DNA of 64,000 bases from Celeribacter baekdonensis (GTDB lineage Bacteria > Pseudomonadota > Alphaproteobacteria > Rhodobacterales > Rhodobacteraceae): positions 248,001 through 312,000 of the forward strand of contig NZ_CP028475.1 of assembly GCF_003047105.1 (NCBI RefSeq). The letters run 5' to 3'. The translations under genes were made by a program, and so were the position numbers. Shown piece by piece: positions 27,781-35,789 of the stretch (position 1 is its first letter; the number at the start of each line of letters is the position of its first letter). Under the pieces are notes generated by a model. The model had not been told where the DNA came from. It ran no database searches and was given only the letters and a program-made list of their open reading frames with translations.

Positions 27781-28887
27781 ATGTCCGACATCACAGACAC
27801 AGACAGCTACGACACCGCGATTTCCCCGATTGAGGAAATCATCGAGGATGCCCGCAACGGGCGGATGTTTATCTTGGTGGACCACGAGGATCGCGAGAAC
27901 GAAGGCGATCTGGTGATCCCATCGCAAATGGCCACGCCTGAGGCGATCAATTTCATGGCCACCTACGGGCGTGGTCTGATCTGTGTGACGCTGACCGGCG
28001 AACGGATTGACGCGCTGGGCTTGCCGATGATGGCGTCGCACAATTCCTCACGCCACGAAACCGCATTCACCATTTCCATTGAGGCGAAAGAGGGCGTGTC
28101 CACCGGGATTTCGGCCCATGACCGCGCCCGCACCGTGGCCGTGGCGATTGACCCGTCGAAAACTGCGACGGATATTGCCACGCCGGGCCATATTTTCCCG
28201 CTGCGCGCGCGCGATGGCGGCGTCTTGGTCCGCGCCGGTCACACCGAAGCCGGTGTCGATGTGGCACGTCTGGCGGGGCTGCAACCGAGTTCTGTGATCT
28301 GTGAGATCATGAACGAAGATGGCACCATGTCGCGCCTGCCGGACCTTGTGTCCTTCGCGCAAAAACACGGGCTGAAAATCGGCACCATCTCCGATCTGAT
28401 CGCCTATCGTCGCCGTCACGACAACCTTGTGACCAAAACCGCCCACCGCGAAGTGGTGTCGGAATTTGGCGGCACTTGGGACATGACGATTTACTCCGAC
28501 GTGCTGCAAGGCGCGGAACATATCGTGTTGTCTAAGGGCGACATTTCCACGCCCGCGCCGGTCCTGACCCGGATGCACGCGCTCAACCCGCTCGAAGACG
28601 TGTTGGGCATTGGCAAAACCTCGCGTGAAATCGAAGGTGCCATGGAAGTGATCGCGACCGAGGGCCGGGGCGTTGTCGTGTTGCTGCGCGATCTGACGAT
28701 GCAGGTGCTCGAAGATGAAGCCTCGCCGCACACCTTGCGCCAATATGGCATCGGGGCACAGATTTTGGCCGCCCTTGGCCTGCACAATCTGATCCTTGTC
28801 ACCGACAATCCACAACCGAAAGTGCCCGGTCTTGAGGCCTTTGGCCTGACCATCACCGGCACCCGCAAGATTTCTCAGGAGGGCTAA
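27781..28887 (+). CDS. ribB: 3,4-dihydroxy-2-butanone-4-phosphate synthase with degenerate GCHII-like domain (RibBX)
   Basis: RibB converts ribulose-5-phosphate into the four-carbon precursor of riboflavin. The N-terminal 210 residues contain the metal-binding DHEDRENEGDL, HNSSRHETAF and RAGHTEAGVD motifs. The C-terminal 150 residues keep the cyclohydrolase II outline, but the zinc-cysteine motif (CxxECLTGDxxxSxxCDC type) is replaced by RMHALNPLEDVLG. GTP cyclohydrolase activity is therefore not expected, matching the RibBX class of proteobacteria. Catalytic RibA must be elsewhere. ribH follows three bases later. Confidence 0.93.
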   Translation: MSDITDTDSYDTAISPIEEIIEDARNGRMFILVDHEDRENEGDLVIPSQMATPEAINFMATYGRGLICVTLTGERIDALGLPMMASHNSSRHETAFTISIEAKEGVSTGISAHDRARTVAVAIDPSKTATDIATPGHIFPLRARDGGVLVRAGHTEAGVDVARLAGLQPSSVICEIMNEDGTMSRLPDLVSFAQKHGLKIGTISDLIAYRRRHDNLVTKTAHREVVSEFGGTWDMTIYSDVLQGAEHIVLSKGDISTPAPVLTRMHALNPLEDVLGIGKTSREIEGAMEVIATEGRGVVVLLRDLTMQVLEDEASPHTLRQYGIGAQILAALGLHNLILVTDNPQPKVPGLEAFGLTITGTRKISQEG

Positions 28888-28890
28888 GAC

Positions 28891-29436
28891 ATGGCCGCGA
28901 ATGAACAGCACCACATCCTCGATTTGCCGACATTCGACAAGCCGGTCAAACTTTTGATCGTGGTCGCGCCCTATTACAAAGACATCGCCGATGAATTGGT
29001 TGCAGGCGCTAAAGCCGTGACCGAAGAGGTGGGCGGCACCTGGGAGTTGGTTGAGGTGCCCGGCGCTTTGGAAGTGCCCACCGCGATTTCAATCGCCGAT
29101 AAAATGTCGAACTTTGATGGCTATGTCGCGCTGGGCTGTGTGATCCGCGGCGAGACCACCCATTATGAGACGGTCTGCAACGACAGCTCGCGGGCGCTGC
29201 AACTGATGGGCCTGCAAGGGCTGTGCATCGGCAATGGCATCCTGACGGTTGAAAACCGCGACCAAGCGGTGGCGCGCGCCGAGGCCAAAGGTCAAAATAA
29301 AGGCGGTGGGGCGGCGGCTGCGGCCTTGCATCTCATCGCACTTTCGCGCAAATGGGCAAATCCGAGCAAGGGCGTGGGCTTTCATTCCGACGCGATCCGC
29401 CTGGCCGGAGAAGCGACAGGACCGAAAAACGCATGA
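28891..29436 (+). CDS. ribH: 6,7-dimethyl-8-ribityllumazine synthase
   Basis: Lumazine synthase condenses the pyrimidine and butanone intermediates in the penultimate step of riboflavin synthesis. The 181-residue protein shows VVAPYYKDIADELVAGA, the substrate loop PGALEVPTAI and GCVIRGETTHYETVCNDSS, with catalytic His in TTHYE. Three bases separate it from ribBX, and its stop overlaps nusB by ATGA. It is somewhat longer at the C-terminus than the E. coli enzyme. Confidence 0.96.
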   Translation: MAANEQHHILDLPTFDKPVKLLIVVAPYYKDIADELVAGAKAVTEEVGGTWELVEVPGALEVPTAISIADKMSNFDGYVALGCVIRGETTHYETVCNDSSRALQLMGLQGLCIGNGILTVENRDQAVARAEAKGQNKGGGAAAAALHLIALSRKWANPSKGVGFHSDAIRLAGEATGPKNA

Positions 29437-29921
29437 CCTCTGACAACACCGACCATTTGAAACCGCCCTCAAAGCGCGAAAAGAAATCAGCCGCGCGGCT
29501 TTACGCTGTGCAGGCGCTGTTTCAGATGGAAGCCTCTGACATGACGGTCGATAAGGTCCGCCGCCAGTTTTATGATTTCTTCTTTGGTCTGGTGACCGAG
29601 GAAGAGGGCGAATTCATCGACGGCGACAGCGACCTGTTCCATGAGATCACCGAAGTGGCGGTCAATGAACAGGCCAAGATCGACCAAATGACCGACCGCG
29701 CTTTGGTGGCGAAATGGCCGATCGCGCGGATCGACTCGACGTTGCGGGCGATTTTCCGGGCGGCGGGGGCGGAGCTTTTATCCGGCCTGACGCCGCCGAA
29801 AGTGGTGATCGTGGAATTTGTGGACGTGGCCAAAGCGTTTTATCCCGAAGGCCGCGAGTCGAAATTCGTCAACGCGGTATTGGATCATATGGCCCGCGAG
29901 GCGCGTCCAGAAGCGTTTTGA
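29433..29921 (+). CDS. nusB: Transcription antitermination factor NusB
   Basis: NusB with NusE binds boxA RNA and prevents termination in rRNA operons. The 162-residue all-helical protein has AARLYAVQALFQME at the start and the C-terminal PPKVVIVEFVDVAKAFYPEGRESKFVNAVLD block. I use the ATG that overlaps the ribH stop. The ribH-nusB pairing is widely conserved. Confidence 0.95.
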   Translation: MTSDNTDHLKPPSKREKKSAARLYAVQALFQMEASDMTVDKVRRQFYDFFFGLVTEEEGEFIDGDSDLFHEITEVAVNEQAKIDQMTDRALVAKWPIARIDSTLRAIFRAAGAELLSGLTPPKVVIVEFVDVAKAFYPEGRESKFVNAVLDHMAREARPEAF

Positions 29922-29971
29922 CGCTTTTGGGCGGTCGACGTTTCAAATGCATGTTTGGTCGCAGGCCGTCG

Positions 29972-30991
29972 TCACGCGCCGACAAGGTGTCGGCTGTGAG
30001 CTGGGAACAACCGACGCAGCAGGGCAATCGCACTCAGGCAGAGCGCAAAGAGCAGCGTGGTCATGACTGCGATGTTGGCCAAAGGCGCGGCGAACAGCGG
30101 CTGATACCCGGCCTCCAACAGCAAAGCGATCATTGGGGCGTGCAGGAAGAAAATGCCGAAACTGGCATCGGCTAAGGTCTGAATCCAGGCGATGGGGCGG
30201 TCGGCGTAGCGTTCCAGGCCGCCAAGGATCGCGAAGGACAGCGCGATTTTTTGCGGCATCATCAGGTCGAATTCCGTCCAGCGCAGTGAAAACCCAGTGT
30301 GATAATTGCCGTAATGCCCTGCCTGTGCCGCCAGCATCGCCAAAGTGATGGCCAGCAGCAACAGCGGCAGGCTCAGACGCTTGAGCGGGGGCAAAAAGCG
30401 TTGGCGGTTTTGGCTATAGATCATCCCGGTGAGATAGACAGGCGTAAAATACAGCACGGACTGTGGAATGAACATATCCTCGACCGAGCGCTGCGCAATG
30501 TTTGACAAAAGATATAGCATGGCGGTGAGGCTGAGTTGATGCGACAGCGACAGGCGTTGAAATGCCATATGCAGCGGCGACATCAAGAAGATGACCAGAA
30601 TGGCGGGCACATACCAATAGGCGATCACTGTGTTGCCGGTGAAAAAGAGCGTTGCGCCATGCAGGATCTGTTCTGCGCCGCCAGTGTCGGGATGCGGTCT
30701 GTCTCGCAGCGTTGTAAAAACGATGAGTGGCAGGCTCAGGACCAAATAGGGCAGGGCCACATTGCGCAGTTTTGAGCGCATGAAGCGGCGAAAACTGTAG
30801 CGCGGTACGAAAACAGTTTGAAACAGGATGCCAGAAATCAATACGAAAAACACCGTCGCGCCGGTGATGAGGTTGATGAACGTGCCCTGCACAAGGCTCG
30901 GCGTGTCGTAATGAGCCAACAAAATACAGTGAGACGCCACGACGAAAACGATCGCAAGGGCCCGGAAATGGGTGATGGCATTTAACGTCAT
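29972..30991 (-). CDS. Acyltransferase 3 family membrane protein
   Basis: A 339-residue polytopic protein with about ten hydrophobic helices. The N-terminal signature ITHFRALAIVFVVASHC contains the family's conserved RA and H residues. Members O-acylate sugars of surface polysaccharides or lipids at the inner membrane. The target here is unknown; the nearby capsule genes make surface glycan modification a fair guess. The ribosome binding site is weak. It is convergent with nusB and divergent from the small membrane protein at 31.2 kb. Confidence 0.85.
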   Translation of the reverse strand: MTLNAITHFRALAIVFVVASHCILLAHYDTPSLVQGTFINLITGATVFFVLISGILFQTVFVPRYSFRRFMRSKLRNVALPYLVLSLPLIVFTTLRDRPHPDTGGAEQILHGATLFFTGNTVIAYWYVPAILVIFLMSPLHMAFQRLSLSHQLSLTAMLYLLSNIAQRSVEDMFIPQSVLYFTPVYLTGMIYSQNRQRFLPPLKRLSLPLLLLAITLAMLAAQAGHYGNYHTGFSLRWTEFDLMMPQKIALSFAILGGLERYADRPIAWIQTLADASFGIFFLHAPMIALLLEAGYQPLFAAPLANIAVMTTLLFALCLSAIALLRRLFPAHSRHLVGA

Positions 30992-31069
30992 GCAAATCTC
31001 GCGTGTACTCCGGCTTCGGCCGGGCCTGTTTCAACCAGGCGGGACTTCTGCCCCGCGACCCCGTCAGAG

Positions 31070-31149
31070 AACAGGTGAAACGTGAAGATTTTGCGGCGGG
31101 ATTAGGGTGTTTCGGTGCGGCAAGGTGGCGCTACATCCTGTCACCTGTT
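31070..31149. promoter_or_regulatory. Long-spaced inverted repeat in a divergent promoter region
   Basis: AACAGGTGA (31070-31078) and TCACCTGTT (31141-31149) are perfect inverted copies 62 bp apart, between the acyltransferase and the 31.2-kb membrane protein gene. The right arm borders an AT-rich promoter-like stretch (TTGCTATACTTC). A looping operator is possible. Confidence 0.3.
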
Positions 31150-31210
31150 GTTATATGCGGAATTTGCTATACTTCTTATACAGTGACGGACATTTTCGTT
31201 GGAGACTGCC

Positions 31211-31519
31211 ATGCCCAAGCTCATCAAACTCTATATCACTCAGGTGCTGATTGGCTTTGCCATTTCGGCGACCTTTGTCGCAGCGCTGCTTTATTTCAAT
31301 GTCGCCAATATGTGGCATTTGGTGACCCATTCCGACATCGGTTGGCTTGCAGTGCTGATTCTGTGGCTGGCCAATGGCGTGGTGTTTTCGGGGGTGCAAT
31401 TCGCGATCACGATCATGCGGATGGCCGGGAAAGACGACGATGACCAAGGCGGCAAACGCGATGACATTCCGCTGCGTGTGTTGGAACCGATCCGGGTTGA
31501 AACGACCGACCGCCGGTAA
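31211..31519 (+). CDS. Small two-helix membrane protein, conserved hypothetical
   Basis: A 102-residue protein with two membrane helices (about residues 9-30 and 43-68) and a charged cytoplasmic tail (GKDDDDQGGKRDDIPLRV). TTGGAG precedes the ATG. It stands alone with a strong terminator behind it. I do not recognise the function; it is compact and well formed, so a real gene is likely. Confidence 0.65.
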   Translation: MPKLIKLYITQVLIGFAISATFVAALLYFNVANMWHLVTHSDIGWLAVLILWLANGVVFSGVQFAITIMRMAGKDDDDQGGKRDDIPLRVLEPIRVETTDRR

Positions 31520-31552
31520 ATGCTGGCCTCGTACATCTTTACAAAGCTCAAA

Positions 31553-31585
31553 CAAAACGCGCCCCGATTGAGGGCGCGTTTTGTG
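31553..31585. terminator. Strong bidirectional terminator
   Basis: A perfect 12-bp stem CAAAACGCGCCC / GGGCGCGTTTTG with a 7-base loop is flanked by A-rich sequence on the left and TGTTTG on the right. It ends the 31.2-kb gene and could also stop the convergent kinase gene. Confidence 0.85.
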
Positions 31586-31776
31586 TTTGAAAGTGGCGGG
31601 GGACCACAGCATCCGTAGCAGTGCGTTGCTCCCGAAGCCTGAATATTCAGGTGGGCGCCAGATAACCAAACCACGGTCTGGACAGAGCCAGCCCCCTTTC
31701 GGTTGCTTAAGGCCACCGGAGTCTTGCACCCATATGTACGAAACGAGCAGATCCCGCCACCGCAGCAGATAGTGTG

Positions 31777-32636
31777 TCACAGGGCCGAAGACAAGGGGCC
31801 GCCCCGCGATAGGCTCAACAGGCGCGGCAGGCGGATCATATCGTGGTGCGGTGGCCGGGCTGTGGGGCTGGCCAAGGTCCAGCAGATGGAAAGTGCGCAT
31901 TTGACCGCTGCCCAATCCAAAAGCCGCGCCCGATCCAGGCCGGTTTCATAGGCATAAACCTCCGCCATTCTCGCAAAGCGTGCAACGGACAGGGTTTCGT
32001 TCGCCGCGCCCTTTGGATTGCGAAAGGCATTGGCGGGTTCGTAGTGCGGATCGCCAAAGATCACTTTGGGATCAATCACCGTCCAATGGCCGGGGGTCCC
32101 AATCACATTGTCATGGTGCAAATCGCCATGCATCGGCTGAACCCGCTCCGGACTGCTCAGCAAGACCTCAATCAAGGCTTTGGCACGCATCATCTCAAGG
32201 TGCTCAGGGGGCGAGAGACGCGAATCGCCGGTGAAATTTCGGAGCGCTCGGGCGTGGTCGGCCAAGGCGGCACAGCCTCGGGTCTGGTTCGGCGCGGCAC
32301 GCAGAAGAGCGGCAGTCAACCGCGCAAGCTCTGAGGTGGCCAAATCATCTTGCCCGTTGCGAGACAGATCGCCTAAAGGCGCGCCTTCCGCCCAGTCGAA
32401 CAAAAGCGCGTCACCATGGGCGGCGCGCAACCGAGATATAAGGCCCGAGGACCCAAAGGCGCGGTCCCAATGCTCTGCTGCGCGTTCGCTACCGCCTTTG
32501 CCAGATTGAAACAGTTTGAGCGCAGCCGGGCGGCCTTGTGCGTCGCACACGCGCAAACATGGGCGTGACCGTCTGTCTTAAGTGGGGTGGGCGCACTCAA
32601 AGACCAGAGCGTGAGAAAGGGGGTCGGATCAAGCAT
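31777..32636 (-). CDS. Aminoglycoside/streptomycin 6-kinase-like phosphotransferase, frameshifted
   Basis: An APH-family kinase with LLFDWAEGAPLGDL, the catalytic loop MHGDLHHDNV (APH class HGDxxxxN) and the metal motif VIDPKVIFGDPHYEPAN. The natural start appears to be MLDPTPFLTLWSLS at 32636. That frame runs into another after about 27 residues. Adding one G in TTTGCGC near 32560 gives HAHVWRVCDAQGRPAALKLF, a normal kinase strand. As written, the main frame has only a TTG start without a ribosome site. Substrate is unknown; resistance function is not implied. Probably a sequence error. Confidence 0.72.
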
Positions 32637-32693
32637 GACGGAACAATAGAGCGTATGCGGCAACGGGAAAGAGTGAATTTTAGCTTGCGATTT

Positions 32694-32708
32694 GTTTACG
32701 TTTTGTTC
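32694..32708 (+). promoter_or_regulatory. LexA (SOS) box-like site upstream of mmcB
   Basis: GTTTACGTTTTGTTC matches the alphaproteobacterial LexA consensus GTTC-N7-GTTC with one mismatch. It lies 12 bases before the mmcB start, where LexA would block transcription. mmcB is SOS-controlled in Caulobacter, which supports the call. Confidence 0.6.
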
Positions 32709-32719
32709 ACATTTGAGCC

Positions 32720-33202
32720 ATGCAAACCGATGATCCCGCCCTCTCTTCTCACCAGCCGATTCACACCCAACCCGGCCAAGTTCTCGCGCGCGGGGTGTGC
32801 CGCCATTTGCGCACGCTTGATATCACCTGCCTTGAGGAGATGGTGCCCACGCGTGGGTTGCGCGTGGATGTGATGGGGCTGGGGCCAAAGGGCGCGGTCT
32901 GGGTGGTGGAGTGCAAATCAAGCCGCGCTGATTTTATCTCTGATAGCAAATGGCAGGGCTATCTGCCTTGGTGTGATCGCTATTTCTTTGCGGTGGACCC
33001 GGCATTCCCAGTGGAGATTTTGCCAGAAGAAACCGGGTTGATCATCGCCGACGGCTACGGGGCAGAAATCATCCGCATGCCTGATGAGGTCAAACTGCCC
33101 GCCGCGCGGCGCAAGGCTCTGCATCTGAGTTTCGCCCGTCAGGCCGCTTTGCGGTTGCAAAGCTACCGTGATCCGGGCGTGGCGGCGTTGTTTGGCGGCT
33201 GA
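32720..33202 (+). CDS. mmcB: MmcB family DNA repair protein
   Basis: A 160-residue protein of the MmcB family, a nuclease-like fold linked to resistance against mitomycin C damage in Caulobacter. The PD-(D/E)xK-like core is visible as RVDVMGLGPKGAVWVVECKSS, with an acidic residue and ECK. WCDRYFFAVDPAFPVEILP follows. An SOS-box-like site lies just upstream. The gene is followed at once by the convergent DUF6324 gene. Confidence 0.85.
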   Translation: MQTDDPALSSHQPIHTQPGQVLARGVCRHLRTLDITCLEEMVPTRGLRVDVMGLGPKGAVWVVECKSSRADFISDSKWQGYLPWCDRYFFAVDPAFPVEILPEETGLIIADGYGAEIIRMPDEVKLPAARRKALHLSFARQAALRLQSYRDPGVAALFGG

Positions 33203-33205
33203 GGC

Positions 33206-33394
33206 CTATTTCGCCATCTTGCGCGCTTGGGCGGCGGCGGCGCACAGCTCTTCGGCGATCTCTTCGGCCTCTTCGGGTTCAAAATCCATCGGGATTTCAA
33301 CGCCCTTGGCCTCGATAAACAGGCGCACCATGCCAAGCGAGGTTGGCCCGATTTGCAGGTTTGCTTCGATATCTTGTTCCGAGTTGATACCCAT
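33206..33394 (-). CDS. DUF6324 family small protein
   Basis: A 62-residue acidic protein beginning MGINSEQDIEANLQIGPTSL, with a C-terminal EEAEEIAEELCAAAAQARKM helix. AAGGAG precedes this ATG, and the longer in-frame reading is not conserved-looking. The family is small, found in Rhodobacterales, and of unknown function. It is convergent with mmcB (three bases apart). Confidence 0.75.
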   Translation of the reverse strand: MGINSEQDIEANLQIGPTSLGMVRLFIEAKGVEIPMDFEPEEAEEIAEELCAAAAQARKMAK

Positions 33395-33581
33395 GCGCTT
33401 GGCTCCTTTTCGACCCAAAAGGGAGTACGACTTTGGGCCTTGGATGACAAGAGGCCGCAAGACCGCGCCGCTGTGCGCGCTCTGTCTCGGACTTTTGCTC
33501 ACACGCCACGTTGATTTGCGCAGATATTTTCGTAAACTGCCCTTGCATTCAAGGAAAGGGCCGGGTAAATCCCCGGCCAGT

Positions 33582-33658
33582 GCCGCCATAGCTCAGTAGG
33601 TTAGAGCGCCTGATTGTGGATCAGGAGGTCCCCCGTTCGAGCCGGGGTGGTGGTACCA
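33582..33658 (+). tRNA. tRNA-His (anticodon GTG)
   Basis: A complete cloverleaf. The anticodon stem CCTGA/TCAGG holds loop TTGTGGA (GTG), and the T-arm is CCCCG/CGGGG. The acceptor pairs GCCGCCA with TGGTGGT. The discriminator is A73 with CCA encoded, and no extra G pairs at -1. This is the non-canonical histidine tRNA typical of many alphaproteobacteria. Confidence 0.95.
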
Positions 33659-33708
33659 TTTCAACCCATCCGTTTGTGACGCATCGGTGCTGTCGGGCTG
33701 TTCAGGCG

Positions 33709-34029
33709 TTATTTCAGCATCACCGTCTGGCGCAACGCTCCAGTCTCGGCGTCGTAAATCATGATCGCATCATCGGTGACGATCGCCAGCCAGTCGTCTC
33801 CACGGGTAAAGGCGGTGGCGGTTGCGCCCTTGGGCAAAGTGATCGTTTCTGGCAGATCAAAAGAGATCGCAGGCGTGCTTGGCGCATTCATGTCAGGGAA
33901 ACGGGTGACAAGCAGTCCAATCAGGACTAGAAACCCGCAAATCATCACGACCAAAAGCCCGGTGACCAGCCGACGCAACAGCGTCAATCCCGCCATGTCT
34001 TTTGGGTCCAACTCAATCGGATCACTCAT
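33709..34029 (-). CDS. DUF6476-like single-pass membrane protein
   Basis: A 106-residue protein with one membrane helix (about residues 22-44, LLVVMICGFLVLIGLLV). A periplasmic domain ends AIVTDDAIMIYDAETGALRQTVMLK, suggestive of one beta-propeller-like blade. Its ATG overlaps the divergent rluD ATG within the tetramer CATG (34027-34030). It is a Rhodobacterales family of unknown function and its pairing with rluD may be only positional. Confidence 0.7.
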   Translation of the reverse strand: MSDPIELDPKDMAGLTLLRRLVTGLLVVMICGFLVLIGLLVTRFPDMNAPSTPAISFDLPETITLPKGATATAFTRGDDWLAIVTDDAIMIYDAETGALRQTVMLK

Positions 34030-35047
34030 GTCTGTCACCACCGTTGCTTTCGTCATTGCGGACAACCCGCCCAAACGTCTTGATAAGGCGATTGCCCGCG
34101 ATGTGCCAGAAGAAGCCACGCTGTCGCGCTCGCGCTTGGCAAAATTGCTGGCCGAGGGGGCGATCACGGTCAATGGTGTGGTGGCGACGGATCAGACCGG
34201 CAAAATCGCGGCTGGGGATCGGGTTGAGATCACTGTTGAACAGGCCGCCGAGGTCGAAATTGTCGCCGAAGACATCCCTTTGGACGTGATCTATGAGGAT
34301 GACGATCTGATTGTGATCAATAAACCCGTCGGCATGGTGGTACATCCCGCGCCCGGCTCGCCGTCGGGCACCTTGGTCAATGCGTTGATGTATCATTTCG
34401 GCGATAACCTGTCGGGTATTGGCGGCGAAAAGCGCCCCGGTATCGTGCACCGGATCGACAAGGACACATCGGGGCTTTTGGTTGTTGCCAAATCGGACAA
34501 GGCGCATCAAGGCCTGGCCAAACAGTTTGAAAAACACACGGTTGAGCGCAAATATTACGCGTTGGTCTATGGCATGCCGGACATCATGGACCCGCGCCTG
34601 CGTGGGGTCAAAGGCGTGAGTTTTGAAGGCTCGAATGTGATGCGCATCACCACCATGCTGGGCCGTCACAAAGCCGATCGGCAAAAACAAGCGGTGTCTT
34701 TTAGTGAGGGCCGTCACGCCATCACCCGCGCGCGGGTGGTTGAGACCTATGGCGCGCCTGTGCAGCTTTGCCTTGTCGAATGCTGGTTGGAAACCGGGCG
34801 CACCCATCAGATTCGCGTGCATATGGCCCATGCCGGCCATGGTTTGGTTGGCGATCAAACCTATGGCGGACGGCGCAAACTCAATCACAAAGCCCTCTCA
34901 GAGGTGGCGCGTGATGCCGTCGCGGCCTTCCCGCGTCAGGCGCTTCATGCCGCAGTGCTGGGTTTTGTGCATCCCGTGACGGGAGAGGATATGTTGTTTG
35001 AGGCGCCTCTGCCCGAGGATATGCAGGATCTTTTGGATCAGCTCTGA
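34028..35047 (+). CDS. rluD: RluA-family 23S rRNA pseudouridine synthase (RluD-like)
   Basis: This enzyme isomerises uridines in 23S rRNA helix 69. The 339-residue protein has an N-terminal S4 domain (LSRSRLAKLLAEGAITVNGVV) and the catalytic motif HRIDKDTSGLLVVAK with the essential Asp. The C-terminal ETGRTHQIRVHMAHAGHGLVGD block completes the fold. The start codon overlaps that of the divergent DUF6476 gene; the upstream ribosome site is weak. The 3' end overlaps the convergent DUF4386 gene by ten bases. Confidence 0.93.
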   Translation: MSVTTVAFVIADNPPKRLDKAIARDVPEEATLSRSRLAKLLAEGAITVNGVVATDQTGKIAAGDRVEITVEQAAEVEIVAEDIPLDVIYEDDDLIVINKPVGMVVHPAPGSPSGTLVNALMYHFGDNLSGIGGEKRPGIVHRIDKDTSGLLVVAKSDKAHQGLAKQFEKHTVERKYYALVYGMPDIMDPRLRGVKGVSFEGSNVMRITTMLGRHKADRQKQAVSFSEGRHAITRARVVETYGAPVQLCLVECWLETGRTHQIRVHMAHAGHGLVGDQTYGGRRKLNHKALSEVARDAVAAFPRQALHAAVLGFVHPVTGEDMLFEAPLPEDMQDLLDQL

Positions 35048-35691
35048 GGCGGCGTTTCAAAGCGCCGAGGCTGTGCGATCAACAACCAGAGGGCGAAGGC
35101 ACTCTCAGACACCAAGGGAATGGCGTAGCTGGGTGCGAGGATTTCGGCAAAGTTTGAGCCCAAAAGCGCCAGCGTGCTGTTGACGCCATAGATCAGCGCC
35201 GAGGTCATGAGCAAAGGGGGCAAAACCCGTTTGGTCATAGGCGACAGGAGCCCGGAATGGCACAAAAGCTGCGCCATCAGCGCGGTGTTGAGCGCAAAGA
35301 ACAGCAAGCCAAGATCATAGCCATCCGCCTGTGCCGCCATGAGCCAAGCGGCCTGATCCGGCGCATGGATCGCGCAGAGTTGCAGCATCAAAGACCCGGC
35401 AATCACCGCCCCCTGCATCAGCCGAAGCACCGTGGCAAACAGCGCCTTTTGCGGATCAACCGCGCGAAACACTGCGTAAAATGTCAGCGCGACATAGATA
35501 TCCGCGCCGATCATGACACAGTCCAAAAGCGTACTGGCCCGCAAGGCCGAGACAGTCTGTGACATCTCGCCGGACGACAGAGCTGCGGCGCGAAACATCA
35601 TTTCGGAACTCATCCCGGCGAGGATGATCACCACATAGGCCACCCCGGCACGGCGCAGTTGGGTGTGAAGCAGGGGGGAGGGCGTCAGCAT
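35038..35691 (-). CDS. DUF4386 domain membrane protein
   Basis: A 217-residue polytopic protein with about six helices, starting MLTPSPLLHTQLRRAGVAYVV. The AGMSSEMMFRAAAL segment and the repeated hydrophobic blocks fit the DUF4386 family. GGAG nine bases upstream supports this start. It is divergent from a LysR regulator across 98 bp, so it is probably that regulator's target. Function is unknown. Confidence 0.75.
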   Translation of the reverse strand: MLTPSPLLHTQLRRAGVAYVVIILAGMSSEMMFRAAALSSGEMSQTVSALRASTLLDCVMIGADIYVALTFYAVFRAVDPQKALFATVLRLMQGAVIAGSLMLQLCAIHAPDQAAWLMAAQADGYDLGLLFFALNTALMAQLLCHSGLLSPMTKRVLPPLLMTSALIYGVNSTLALLGSNFAEILAPSYAIPLVSESAFALWLLIAQPRRFETPPQS

Positions 35692-35789
35692 TGGAGGTCT
35701 CCTTTGGGAACAACAGTGATGGACCTTCATACCTATGCGTTTATTGTCGATATATTGCCTAAATATGCCATTATGGTATTCATATTTGC

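Noticed and set aside
31777..32636. APH-family kinase as an acquired antibiotic resistance gene
   Set aside because: No mobile element, integron or composition shift surrounds it; such kinases are common chromosomal genes in this order.
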